The notes under the pieces are model-generated. The model did no database searches, was not told the origin of the DNA, and worked only from the letters and a program-made list of their open reading frames with translations. From Clostridium punense (GTDB lineage: Bacteria; Bacillota; Clostridia; Clostridiales; Clostridiaceae), in NCBI RefSeq assembly GCF_017874425.1, contig NZ_JAGGLL010000035.1, positions 1 through 38,808 on the forward strand: a stretch of DNA of 38,808 bases, written 5' to 3'. This document shows, piece by piece, positions 25,304 to 33,359 of this stretch (the stretch's first letter is position 1; each line of letters begins with the position of its first letter). Made by a program: the position numbers and the translations under genes.

Positions 25304-26650
25304 ATGAGGATTAAATTAATTCAACCGGCTATGCTGCCACGACCTATGGATACTAAGTTGAAAACAAGAATGTCTCCTTCATTAGCTTTGTTAACACTAG
25401 CTAAGCTTACGCCAAAGGAACACGAAGTTGTTATTGAGAACGAAAATATAGAAGCTATAGATTTCAATGAACATGTAGATTTGGTAGCAATAACTGTAAC
25501 TGTAGATGTTATGAATAGAGCTGTGGAAATATCAAAGGAATTTAAAAAGCATGGAGTAACAGTTATAGCAGGTGGCATACATATTACAGCAGATCCACAG
25601 GGAGCCATAAATTCTTTTGATGCTATATGTGTTGGTATGGCTGAGAGAATTTGGGGAAAAATACTTAGGGATAAAGAAGATAATTCTCTTAAAAAGGTAT
25701 ACTATGATATGGATAATATAGATGGAGAAGAAGTAGTGTCCCCTGACTATTCTGCTATTGATAGTAAAAAGTATTTATACACCAATATAGTTAGTACGAG
25801 CAGAGGGTGTCCTTTTAAGTGTGATTTTTGCTATAATAGCTGCAAAGACACACTTAAGACTTATATTAGTAGGCCTATAGAAGATGTAATTAGGGATATT
25901 AAAGCATTAAAAACAAGACATATAATGTTTATTGACGATAATTTTATTGGAAATCCCAAATGGACCAAAGAATTGTTAAGAGAAATAAAACCCCTTAAAT
26001 TAAAGTGGAATGCAGCAGTTACTTCAAATATTGTGGACATGCCAGAGCTATTAGATGAAATGAAGGACTCTGGTTGTGAAAGTCTATTTATAGGTTTCGA
26101 AAGCATAAATAGTAAATCAATTGATTGTGTCCATAAGGTGCAAAATAGTGTAAATAGATATGAGAAGCTTGTAGAGGAGATTCATAAAAGGGGAATTATG
26201 ATAAATGCAAGCTTTGTTTTTGGATTAGATGAAGACTCTGTATCAGTTTTTAAGGATACTTTAGAATGGATAGTTAACAACAAGATAGAAACTGTAACTT
26301 CACATATCCTCACTCCTTATCCAGGTACAAAGCTATACTCATCCCTCCTAGAGGAAAATAGAATTGTAGACTACAATTTATCAAATTATAACACTGCTCA
26401 TGTGGTATATAAACCGAAGAACATGACAGATGAAGAGTTATATAAGGGGTACCTATGGATATATAAAGAAGTGTACACTTTTAAAAATATAATAAAAAGA
26501 TTACCAAGAGCTAAAAAACAATGGATTCCATATCTAGCTTTTAATTTGTTTTATAGAAAGTTTGGAAAGTTCACTGAAGCATTGTGTGATATAGTTTCCT
26601 TCAAGAATATAGGAAGATTCTTTAGATGGTTAGCTTATTCTATAAAGTAG
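25304..26650 (+). CDS. B12-binding domain radical SAM protein
   Basis: A 448-residue class B-type radical SAM protein. The N-terminal Rossmann domain (about 1-135, with DLVAITVTVDVMNRAVEI and VIAGGIHITADP) is the cobalamin-binding type but shows no clear DxHxxG base-off motif. The SAM domain has the 4Fe-4S motif CPFKCDFC (about 173-180) and SRPIEDVIRDI, and the C-terminal 100 residues are basic and helical. Relatives methylate or rearrange lipids, tetrapyrroles or peptides. No substrate gene is adjacent. ATG is preceded by GGGGGAA. Confidence 0.85.
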   Translation: MRIKLIQPAMLPRPMDTKLKTRMSPSLALLTLAKLTPKEHEVVIENENIEAIDFNEHVDLVAITVTVDVMNRAVEISKEFKKHGVTVIAGGIHITADPQGAINSFDAICVGMAERIWGKILRDKEDNSLKKVYYDMDNIDGEEVVSPDYSAIDSKKYLYTNIVSTSRGCPFKCDFCYNSCKDTLKTYISRPIEDVIRDIKALKTRHIMFIDDNFIGNPKWTKELLREIKPLKLKWNAAVTSNIVDMPELLDEMKDSGCESLFIGFESINSKSIDCVHKVQNSVNRYEKLVEEIHKRGIMINASFVFGLDEDSVSVFKDTLEWIVNNKIETVTSHILTPYPGTKLYSSLLEENRIVDYNLSNYNTAHVVYKPKNMTDEELYKGYLWIYKEVYTFKNIIKRLPRAKKQWIPYLAFNLFYRKFGKFTEALCDIVSFKNIGRFFRWLAYSIK

Positions 26651-26950
26651 GTAGTTAAAGTTATATATTATAACAGTCTATAAGCGAATAATATATTTGC
26701 AAAGGGCAGAGATGCTATAAATTGTTGATAAGTATATGGGGAGTTTCAATATAGGAAACTGTAAGCCTTAAACAGTAGTTATAAAGCAAATTCTATGGTG
26801 AACTTTTCTTTAAATATAAATTAAGGGAACTCTTAAAGTTACCTTAAAACATAGGATATAATCAACAATATTCTTAAATAGAGATTAAATTTGAAATAAA
26901 GCTTAAAAGATATATACAAGCTTAGTTTTATGTATTAGATTCCAATAAGA
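26651..26950. other. Intergenic region, no gene seen
   Basis: AT-rich with no supported ORF. One small inverted repeat, AGTTTC-N7-GAAACT, lies near 26742-26760. No clear terminator for the radical SAM gene. Confidence 0.35.
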
Positions 26951-26985
26951 TAAAAAACATAAGGCATACCAACATGGCATGCCTT
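26951..26985 (-). terminator. Terminator of the minus-strand GNAT gene
   Basis: Read on the minus strand, AAGGCATGCC pairs with GGTATGCCTT (one mismatch) and is followed by ATGTTTTTTAT. Confidence 0.7.
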
Positions 26986-27024
26986 GTATTTATAATGTAG
27001 TGAAATTTTCTAAATAAGTTTGGA

Positions 27025-27522
27025 CTAAAGTATTTTGTGGAAGATTAGGTCATCCACATACTCACCAGTAACTTCATCTTTATGATGTCTTAATACGGTG
27101 CCACCGTGTACAAAGCCAAGTTTTTTTACAGCATTTAAAGAGGCTTTATTATCACTGTATACGTAAATTCTCGCTATGTTAACCCCTTCAGTTTTCATTT
27201 GCTCTAGAGCAAAGTTAGTAAGTTCTGCTGCAAGACCTATACCACGCGCTATGGGGTGGGTAGCTGCGGTTAAAAAGGCAGCATGAGATTTCTCTTTAGT
27301 TGTTTCACGTCTACCTCTAACAACACATAAAATTTCGAAAGGCTCCTCATGAGACACAGCAACATATGTAAGCTGAGAAGCATTGTCTACAAAATTCATA
27401 ACTTCTTTTTTGTCATTAAGTTCTGTAAAGGAGATATCTGCACCCTCTGTTTTTAATAATTCTATTAAAAACCATACCCCGTCAATGTCCTTAGATTCCA
27501 TTTTTCGTAAATAATAATTCAA
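27025..27522 (-). CDS. GNAT family N-acetyltransferase
   Basis: A 165-residue acetyltransferase. The acetyl-CoA loop is AATHPIARGIGLAAEL (about 86-101), and YVYSDNKASLNAVKKLGFVHGG follows, the usual end of the GNAT core. It starts with TTG, with GAGGTG 5 nt upstream. It is monocistronic with its own terminator and divergent from the Asp-box protein gene. Substrate unknown. Confidence 0.85.
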   Translation of the reverse strand: MNYYLRKMESKDIDGVWFLIELLKTEGADISFTELNDKKEVMNFVDNASQLTYVAVSHEEPFEILCVVRGRRETTKEKSHAAFLTAATHPIARGIGLAAELTNFALEQMKTEGVNIARIYVYSDNKASLNAVKKLGFVHGGTVLRHHKDEVTGEYVDDLIFHKIL

Positions 27523-27932
27523 GATAACACCTCACTAATATGTATTTCTAAGTAAAAAAACTTAATTTTGCTTATGCTATAGAGAGTGTGGAAAATTCAT
27601 CGTAATTAACATATAATTCCATTGTATCATAGGAAACAAAGCAATCATAGTAGCTAAGTTGATCCTATGGGTTAATATGGATATTATTTTTGCAATTAAT
27701 TATCTTTATTTTACAAGATTAGAACCAAAAGAAGTTTAAGATATGAGTAGGTGACTAAAAATAAGTTTTTGTATGGGATAATTTTTTCCATGCAAATCAT
27801 GCCTATTGAAATTAACTTACATTTCTAAGGTGTTTCAGAAATAAACTTGCTAGGTAGTAAATCTATAATAAGCTTTATAAATGTAAAAACATAATTCAAC
27901 AAGTGTTTTTCAGAGGAAGGAGATATATTCTT
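27523..27932. other. Divergent intergenic region, no gene seen
   Basis: About 400 bp between the GNAT gene (minus) and the Asp-box gene (plus). No ORF is supported. It presumably holds both promoters, but I could not assign -35/-10 pairs with confidence. Confidence 0.35.
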
Positions 27933-29261
27933 ATGGATAATGCTAAAGACTCAAAGAAAAAGATGAACAAAAAAATCTTTACGATATTAATAATTTTGGC
28001 TATTTTTATGGGTTGTTTTTTTGCTTACTATAAATATGAGCAAAGTAAAGTAAAGTTTAATCCTGAAGGCTTTTCAGTGGAAACTAACAGTAAGGACATT
28101 GAAGTAATAACTAAAGAGTGGATGGAAGCATATACTACTCAACTTAAGGCATGGTATGTACCTAAAACACAAAGGGTTAAGGAGTATTATATAGAGACCA
28201 TAGAAATCAAAGAAGCCAATGTGGTTCAAGTTAATTTTTCTATTGTAATGGAAAAGTTAAAGGAGAGTAGTGCAGTGAAATGGAATGGAGTTTTAGAAGG
28301 CAATAAAATTAAATGCCAATGGGTGTTAAGATTCCAAGAAGAGGCTAACCAAAAGGGGAACCCTATTTACACCGCAGTTAGAGTTCAAAGACCTGCTGCA
28401 TATGATTTAGAGAAGTATCAAACTAGTGGAGAAAAAGAAAGAGATGAGTATAAACAAAAGTATGAAGCAGAGATTCCATATAAAAATCAGGAAAACACCT
28501 ATAAAATACAAGATAAAATCTGCTATGTGAGCTATGATGGTGGAAGTAATTGGACAAAAGTTCCTGTCCCCTTAGAGAAGTTAGTAGCTGTAGGAGATGG
28601 AACACCTTATTTTAATAAACTTCAAGAAAAAAGTTATACAATCACTCCTGAAAAAACTGCTTTTATCTATGGTGGCACTAGAGAAATACCTTTGACCATC
28701 ACCTATTCTGAGGATAAAGGAGTTACTTGGAGAACTTCAGAAATAAGTACATCTCTAGATAGTGCAAGAGTAAGGTTTTGTAGCTTCCCAACTACCAGAG
28801 TTGGATATGTTATTTCTTCAACAGGACGAACTATGTCTCAAGAAGAGCAAGTTATTTTTAAGACAGAGGATGGTGGTGAAACCTGGAAGGAAACAGGCCA
28901 TGGACCGAGAACTAACCTTTTACAATCAGGCGGATTTATTGATGAGAACATAGGGTTTATGAGCTATCCAAAGATAGAAGGAGCTGAAACTAATATTTAC
29001 AGAACAGAAGATGGAGGAAGAACTTTTGAACCAATTACGCTTCCCGTGAACAAACAGGAGTGGATGGGAGTAACTTTCGAACCTTTTATTCAACCAGAAA
29101 CACCTTATATTGAAGGGGATCAACTATTTCTTTTAGTAGGTCAAGGGCCAGAAGGTGACTTTAAGGGAGGGAAACTCATGGCAAAATACAAGTCCCAGGA
29201 TAAGGGTAAAACTTGGACATTTGTTGAATTAGTGGAACCACCATCTAGGGAAGAAGGTTAG
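27933..29261 (+). CDS. Membrane-anchored Asp-box (sialidase-like beta-propeller) protein
   Basis: A 442-residue protein with a Lys-rich start and one hydrophobic helix (about 16-32), then a large extracytoplasmic domain. The SxDxGxTW Asp-box motif recurs about five times: SYDGGSNW, YSEDKGVTW, KTEDGGETW, RTEDGGRTF and KSQDKGKTW. This points to a beta-propeller of the sialidase/photosystem-stability-factor fold. Catalytic arginines of true sialidases are not evident, so a binding or structural role is as likely. ATG 27933 follows GAAGGAGA; GTG 27903 is a weaker alternative. Confidence 0.75.
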   Translation: MDNAKDSKKKMNKKIFTILIILAIFMGCFFAYYKYEQSKVKFNPEGFSVETNSKDIEVITKEWMEAYTTQLKAWYVPKTQRVKEYYIETIEIKEANVVQVNFSIVMEKLKESSAVKWNGVLEGNKIKCQWVLRFQEEANQKGNPIYTAVRVQRPAAYDLEKYQTSGEKERDEYKQKYEAEIPYKNQENTYKIQDKICYVSYDGGSNWTKVPVPLEKLVAVGDGTPYFNKLQEKSYTITPEKTAFIYGGTREIPLTITYSEDKGVTWRTSEISTSLDSARVRFCSFPTTRVGYVISSTGRTMSQEEQVIFKTEDGGETWKETGHGPRTNLLQSGGFIDENIGFMSYPKIEGAETNIYRTEDGGRTFEPITLPVNKQEWMGVTFEPFIQPETPYIEGDQLFLLVGQGPEGDFKGGKLMAKYKSQDKGKTWTFVELVEPPSREEG

Positions 29262-29268
29262 TTAATAT

Positions 29269-29325
29269 AGAAGTAATATAGAGAGAAGCTTAAGCTTTCT
29301 CTCTACATTACTTCTAATTGTTTTA
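29269..29325. terminator. Bidirectional terminator between convergent genes
   Basis: A long hairpin: AGAAGTAATATAGAGAGAA pairs with TTTCTCTCTACATTACTTCT with one mismatch and a bulge. It lies between the Asp-box gene (plus) and the arsP-like gene (minus). Confidence 0.8.
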
Positions 29326-30453
29326 TTAACTTAAAAATAACTGAAATATATAACCTGCTAAGATACCACCAGTATAAATGGTTCCTATATAAAAAAGCAT
29401 AGCTCTCTTTTTTAAGAAGGTAGATAGTCCTGCAATAACAGGAATACCAGTAGCTTTTCCTGTTATCATAAAGGCAAGTACAACTCCTTCTCCAGCACCA
29501 GAATTTATTAGTGATTTTAATAGAGGTAAGGCGGAGGAATCGTTAAGGTATAAAGGAAGACCAATGGTTGCCGCTAGTGGAATTGAGTAACTTTTATCAG
29601 CGCTGAATAAAGTCATAATAAGGCTTTGAGGAATCAGAATCTCTACAAATTTACCAATAGCAATGAAAATTATAAAGTACAGAAGAATCTTTTTAACTCC
29701 TATATTAATAAACTCCTTTGCTAGTTTGTCTAATTTATATTTTTTAACGAATCCAATTGAGGAATTGTTAGCTCTTTCATCAGTGTAGCTAATTTGTTTT
29801 TTTACTGTAGCTGTTTTGATTTTTAATTCACTTGAATCTTTAAGTTCTAGTATATTATTAGAAGCACAGCAGTTTTCAAGAGTATTAACTTCTTTATCTC
29901 TAGTATAGCAACTTTCATTATTAGTAATATTAATGGTTGAATTACAACAAATACTCTCATTACTAACATTACTTTCAGAACAGCATCCTACAGTTTTATT
30001 TGAGATTATTCTAAATTGATTTTTAAAGAACTTTGTTTTCTTCTCTAAGTAGTTAGCTAAAAAGCCTGCAAATACTCCAAGGACAATGGAGGATATTAAC
30101 ATGGCAGTAGCAAACTCGCTTCCAAAGAAGGCTGTTTCAAACATATATTCAGAAGGACTAGTTAAGGGAGAGGATATTAAGAATGCCATTACAGGTCCCC
30201 AAGGCATTGCAGATGCAAACATGGCAAATAAAACTGCCATTGTACCACAAGCACAAAGGGGAGTTAAAGATCCAAATAAAATTGCACCAGGTATAGACAC
30301 ACCAGACTTTTTCATCAGCATATTTTTAAGCTTTTCAGAATCAACATAGACACTTATACTTACAGCTAAAATTATGCCAATAAGTAAGATATACCAGTCA
30401 GCCTTAAGGTAGCTCCAAATACTCATTATAATTTCTATAATAAAAACTTCCAT
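29326..30453 (-). CDS. arsP: ArsP-type permease (DUF318/UPF0718) with Cys-rich cytoplasmic loop
   Basis: A 375-residue polytopic permease. The first block of helices contains the family motif TPLCACGTMAVLF (Cys67, Cys69) and ISSPLTSPSEY. The second block (from about 248) has IGLPLYLNDSSALPLL and MITGKATGIPVIAGL. ArsP members export trivalent organoarsenicals. The middle loop (about 137-240) is unusual: seven cysteines between 157 and 196, six of them in Cys-Cys pairs (GCCS, ICCN, NCCA). Vicinal thiols bind As(III), so the loop may capture substrate. ATG follows AAAGGAG on the minus strand. It is controlled from a promoter overlapped by MarR-type sites. Confidence 0.75.
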   Translation of the reverse strand: MEVFIIEIIMSIWSYLKADWYILLIGIILAVSISVYVDSEKLKNMLMKKSGVSIPGAILFGSLTPLCACGTMAVLFAMFASAMPWGPVMAFLISSPLTSPSEYMFETAFFGSEFATAMLISSIVLGVFAGFLANYLEKKTKFFKNQFRIISNKTVGCCSESNVSNESICCNSTINITNNESCYTRDKEVNTLENCCASNNILELKDSSELKIKTATVKKQISYTDERANNSSIGFVKKYKLDKLAKEFINIGVKKILLYFIIFIAIGKFVEILIPQSLIMTLFSADKSYSIPLAATIGLPLYLNDSSALPLLKSLINSGAGEGVVLAFMITGKATGIPVIAGLSTFLKKRAMLFYIGTIYTGGILAGYIFQLFLS

Positions 30454-30488
30454 AAAAAAATCTCCTTTTTAATTAATTCAAAATAAAT

Positions 30489-30584
30489 TTGTATCAAACA
30501 TTATTTGTATTATACAAATATAAACTTCAATAGATTACAAAATTAATGTAATCTATAATATGGCAATATATTTGCATCATACAA
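30489..30584 (-). promoter_or_regulatory. arsP promoter with three MarR-type sites and a perfect inverted repeat
   Basis: On the minus strand, TTGTAT (30584-30579) and TATTAT (30560-30555), spaced 18 bp, form a promoter. TTGCATCATACAA (30572-30584) overlaps its -35. TTGTATTATACAA (30505-30517, within a 19-bp palindrome 30502-30520) and TTGTATCAAACAT (30489-30501) lie in the leader. ATAGATTACA-N7-TGTAATCTAT (30530-30556) is a perfect inverted repeat near the start point. The same 13-mer overlaps the upstream marR promoter, implying one regulator for both genes. Confidence 0.65.
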
Positions 30585-30600
30585 GCATGTGATAAGAATT

Positions 30601-31104
30601 TTAACAACAATTTGGGTTAGCTTTTTCAAAGGCTTTAAGTAACTTTGATACACAGCTAAGTATATCTAGGACTTCACCATCTGGAATATTTTTAATTATT
30701 TTTTTATAGTATTCATTAACAGAATGGCTAAGTTCTTTTGCAGCATTAATACCTGAATCACTTAGGCTTACAACTACAACCCTTCTATCTGATTCATCTC
30801 TATCTCTATTTATAATCCCATCTCTAACTAACTTATCAATAACTCGTGTCATGGTGCTAGAATCAAGATTCATTTTTTCACTTAGCTCGTTCATAGTTAA
30901 ACTTCCAACCTTTAAAATTTCCAACATAGCATAGCACTGTGAACTGGTAAATCCATGAACCTTTATTTGGTCTCTTTCAAATAACTGAAAAACCCTGACT
31001 AATTTTTGAACCATTTGTCCAACTTCCTCAACACAGCAGGTATCGTCATTGTTAATTGTATTGAGCACTTCAATTGCGGAGTATTTTTCATCCTCTACTT
31101 TCAT
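30601..31104 (-). CDS. MarR family regulator with Cys-Cys pairs at both ends
   Basis: A 167-residue winged-helix regulator. The HTH is at about 68-95 (LTMNELSEKMNLDSSTMTRVIDKLVRDGI) and the wing at RDRDESDRRVVVVSLSD. Cys23-Cys24 lie in the N-terminal extension and Cys166-Cys167 are the last two residues; Cys57 is in SSQCYAM. Paired thiols at the dimer interface, where MarR N- and C-termini meet, could bind As(III) and release DNA. It lies upstream of arsP on the same strand, with matching operators at both promoters. Role as an organoarsenical or arsenite sensor is inferred. Confidence 0.85.
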   Translation of the reverse strand: MKVEDEKYSAIEVLNTINNDDTCCVEEVGQMVQKLVRVFQLFERDQIKVHGFTSSQCYAMLEILKVGSLTMNELSEKMNLDSSTMTRVIDKLVRDGIINRDRDESDRRVVVVSLSDSGINAAKELSHSVNEYYKKIIKNIPDGEVLDILSCVSKLLKAFEKANPNCC

Positions 31105-31126
31105 CTAATCACCTCATTTCAAAATA

Positions 31127-31155
31127 ATTGTATCATACAAGTATTTCGAAATCAA
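31127..31155 (-). promoter_or_regulatory. Autoregulated promoter of the minus-strand marR
   Basis: On the minus strand TTGATT (31155-31150) and TACAAT (31132-31127) are spaced exactly 17 bp. The palindrome TTGTATcATACAA (31128-31140) covers the -10 and half the spacer, so its binding protein must block transcription. Confidence 0.75.
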
Positions 31156-31193
31156 TATGGTTTTAAAAGCTTTAATAAATGAGTATTTCAATA

Positions 31194-31235
31194 AATCTGT
31201 AATAGTTGTTATTTGCAACTATTACAGATTATAAT
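31194..31235 (+). promoter_or_regulatory. 37-bp inverted repeat overlapping the second marR promoter
   Basis: Perfect 15-bp arms, AATCTGTAATAGTTG (31194-31208) and CAACTATTACAGATT (31216-31230), flank a 7-bp centre. TTGTTA (31206-31211) and TATAAT (31230-31235), spaced 18 bp, form the promoter, so the repeat covers the -35 and spacer. The inner ATAGTTG..CAACTAT resembles MarR operators; the full length could fit two dimers. Confidence 0.75.
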
Positions 31236-31252
31236 TATATTGAGGTGGATAT

Positions 31253-31693
31253 ATGGAAATTCAAAGTAAAGTTTACTTGAGAGAACTTATTAGATTACTT
31301 GTTAGAAATTTAGGACTTTTAGAAAAAATTGAGGCAAGTTGTTGTGAAATTACCATTTCCCAGTGCCACGCAATAGTAGAAATCGGTAGAATAGAAAAGT
31401 TATCACTTAATGAACTAGCTGAATTATTACAATTAGATAAAAGCACTATAAGTAGAACTATAAATAATTTAGTAGATTTAGGATTAGTACAAAGAGAGGT
31501 ATCACCTGAAGACAGAAGATATATAACTATAAATTTGACCAAGGAAGGCAAAAAAATTTATAAAAATATAGAGGATAGTATGGATGAATATTACTTAAAT
31601 ATATTTAATTCAATTACAGAAGAAAAACGTAGCCAAGTACTTGAAAGTTTAGAGCTATTAACTGACGCTATCAAAAATAATAAATGCTTTTAG
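31253..31693 (+). CDS. MarR family regulator with Cys pair, upstream of arsN1-like gene
   Basis: A 146-residue MarR protein. Cys30-Cys31 and Cys38 lie in the helix region EKIEASCCEITISQCHAI, next to the HTH (LSLNELAELLQLDKSTISRTINNLVDLGL, about 50-78), and the wing is REVSPEDRRYITINLT. A fourth Cys is second from the end. Three close thiols suit As(III) sensing. ATG follows TTGAGGTGG. It ends 13 bp before the acetyltransferase gene, which it probably controls via the 37-bp repeat. Confidence 0.85.
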   Translation: MEIQSKVYLRELIRLLVRNLGLLEKIEASCCEITISQCHAIVEIGRIEKLSLNELAELLQLDKSTISRTINNLVDLGLVQREVSPEDRRYITINLTKEGKKIYKNIEDSMDEYYLNIFNSITEEKRSQVLESLELLTDAIKNNKCF

Positions 31694-31706
31694 GAGGGGA
31701 TGGAGT

Positions 31707-32201
31707 ATGAAATTTAAAGTTAGAGTAGGTAATATAAATGATGCTAGTTCAATTACTAGGATTTATAACCAAGGTATAGAGGATAGAATAGCAACCTTAG
31801 AAACCAGACTTAGGAATGAAAAGGACATGACGGAGTGGCTTACAAATAGAGAAGAGAGATATAAGGTTATTGTTATTGAGGATGATGATAATATTATTTA
31901 TGGTTGGGCTTCTATTAATGTATTTAATTCAAGATGCTGCTATAGCGGGGTTGGGGATATTTCAATCTATATTGGAAGAGAACATCGTGGTAAAGGAGTT
32001 GGTAAAATACTTTTAAATGCATTACTTCATGTAGCAAAAGAACAAGACTTTCATAAGCTAGTACTAAGTACCTTTGATTTTAATAAAGTAGGACATAAAC
32101 TGTATAAAGCCTTAGGGTTTCGTGAAGTGGGAACTTATATGGAGCAAGGGATTTTAGATGGTAAGTTTGTTAATATAACTGTTATGGAAAAATTGCTATA
32201 A
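31707..32201 (+). CDS. arsN1: ArsN1-like N-acetyltransferase (phosphinothricin acetyltransferase family)
   Basis: A 164-residue GNAT protein of the PAT/bar-like group: IYNQGIEDRIATLET near the start, GWASINVF, DISIYIGREHRGKGVGKILLNALL (acetyl-CoA loop at about 92-99) and KLYKALGFREVGTYMEQG. Within ars operons such enzymes are ArsN1, which acetylates the alpha-amino group of arsinothricin, an organoarsenical antibiotic. The arsenic setting supports this; phosphinothricin or another amino acid remains possible. ATG follows AGGAGGGG, in operon with the MarR gene and closed by a terminator. Confidence 0.72.
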   Translation: MKFKVRVGNINDASSITRIYNQGIEDRIATLETRLRNEKDMTEWLTNREERYKVIVIEDDDNIIYGWASINVFNSRCCYSGVGDISIYIGREHRGKGVGKILLNALLHVAKEQDFHKLVLSTFDFNKVGHKLYKALGFREVGTYMEQGILDGKFVNITVMEKLL

Positions 32202-32221
32202 GATTAAATTAACAGTGAGCT

Positions 32222-32258
32222 AATAGGCTGAGGAAAAATGCTTAGCCTATTTTTATTT
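32222..32258 (+). terminator. Terminator after arsN1-like gene
   Basis: AATAGGCTGAG pairs with CTTAGCCTATT (one G-U) around an 8-nt loop and is followed by TTTATTT. It separates the marR-arsN1 unit from arsR. Confidence 0.85.
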
Positions 32259-32260
32259 AA

Positions 32261-32315
32261 TTGACTTCTTTTTTTTATTTGTGTAACATATGATTATAAA
32301 CGAATATGATAATAT
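32261..32315 (+). promoter_or_regulatory. arsR promoter and ArsR operator (copy 1)
   Basis: TTGACT (32261-32266) and TAACAT (32284-32289) are spaced 17 bp. The element at 32289-32315 (TATGATTATA, AACGAA, TATGATAATA, then T) begins at the last base of the -10. It is almost the same as 34802-34828 upstream of the arsDA unit (23 of 27 bases), so it is most likely the ArsR binding site. Confidence 0.7.
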
Positions 32316-32328
32316 GAGAGGTGAAAAA

Positions 32329-32724
32329 ATGGATTTATTACAAGTGATGAAGGCTTTATCTGATGAAACACGTCTGAGAATTCTTTATTTACTAAAAGAT
32401 GGGGATTTATGTGTTTGTGAACTAGAATTACTTTTAGAAATAAATCAGTCAAATGCCTCAAGGCACCTTAATAAGCTAACTAATGCTAAAATCTTAGAAT
32501 TTTATAAGGTAGCAAAGTATGTTTATTATAAGATAAACCCAGAAATTATTGAGGAATTTCCATTTATAAAAGAAGTTATAAATGACCATGGGAGTAAAAT
32601 AAAGCAGTGTAGTTTAGATTATGAAAAGCTTAAAAAATATAGAGCTAGTGGCTTAACCTGCGATGATTTAAAGCAAGGAAACATTGACTATGAATGTGGC
32701 TGCAAAAATAATTGCCAAGGATAA
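32329..32724 (+). CDS. arsR: ArsR family arsenic-responsive repressor
   Basis: A 131-residue ArsR/SmtB regulator. The alpha-3 metal site GDLCVCEL carries Cys28 and Cys30, matching the ELCVCDL box that binds As(III)/Sb(III) in classical ArsR. The recognition helix is QSNASRHLNKL, and the wing is VAKYVYYKI. The C-terminal tail adds five more Cys (QCSLD, LTCDD, ECGCKNNC), an unusual extension. ATG 32329 follows GAGAGGTG; the upstream ATG at 32290 falls inside the operator. It likely represses arsR-arsC-acr3 and the distant DUF4177-arsD-arsA unit. Confidence 0.92.
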   Translation: MDLLQVMKALSDETRLRILYLLKDGDLCVCELELLLEINQSNASRHLNKLTNAKILEFYKVAKYVYYKINPEIIEEFPFIKEVINDHGSKIKQCSLDYEKLKKYRASGLTCDDLKQGNIDYECGCKNNCQG

Positions 32725-32753
32725 ATAACGAATGTATATAAAGGAGAAAAACT

Positions 32754-33164
32754 ATGAAACCAAAAGTAGCTTTTATTTGTGTACACAATTCCTGTAGATC
32801 TCAGATGGCAGAGGCTTTAGGGAAATTATTTGCTAAGGAAGTTTATGAATCTTATTCAGCAGGAACGGAGACAAAACCGCAGATAAACCAAGATGCAGTA
32901 AGAATAATAAAGGATTTATATAATGTAGATATGAACCAAAGTCAGAGTTCAAAACTTTTAAGTGATATACCAGAGGCGGATATAGTTATAAAAATGGGAT
33001 GTAATGTGGTGTGTCCAATTGTTCCAGGAAAGCACATTGAAGATTGGGGCTTAGAGGACCCAACTGGTAAAAGTGATGAGGAATTTATAAAAACTGCAAG
33101 AACTGTTGAAGAGAAGGTTAAGGACTTAGCTAATAGGATTAAAAATGGAGAAATTAAATTGTAA
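32754..33164 (+). CDS. arsC: Thioredoxin-coupled arsenate reductase ArsC
   Basis: A 136-residue enzyme of the low-molecular-weight phosphatase fold. The P-loop is C9-VHNSC-R15, with catalytic Cys9; Cys83 and Cys87 (MGCNVVCP) make up the disulphide relay. The Asp of EDPTGKSDEEF is the general acid region. It reduces arsenate to arsenite in the cytoplasm for export by Acr3. ATG follows AAAGGAG. It lies 29 bp after arsR in the same operon. Confidence 0.93.
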   Translation: MKPKVAFICVHNSCRSQMAEALGKLFAKEVYESYSAGTETKPQINQDAVRIIKDLYNVDMNQSQSSKLLSDIPEADIVIKMGCNVVCPIVPGKHIEDWGLEDPTGKSDEEFIKTARTVEEKVKDLANRIKNGEIKL

Positions 33165-33359
33165 AAGTAAATACTTTAGAAGAGTTTAAGCACTTAGAAA
33201 TAGTGGAGTGCAAACTTAGTAGAATTGTATAGAAACTAGGCAAGTTAATTTTAATAGCTGAATTTAATAAAATTTCAATAAGATAGAATCAAATGCTTAG
33301 ACAAATAAAAAAGCACATTGAAACCAGTTTACATAAACAAATATTTAAGGAGGCAAGTT

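Noticed and set aside
30086-30349. 87-codon plus-strand frame inside arsP
   Set aside because: Antisense shadow of the permease; no promoter or start context.
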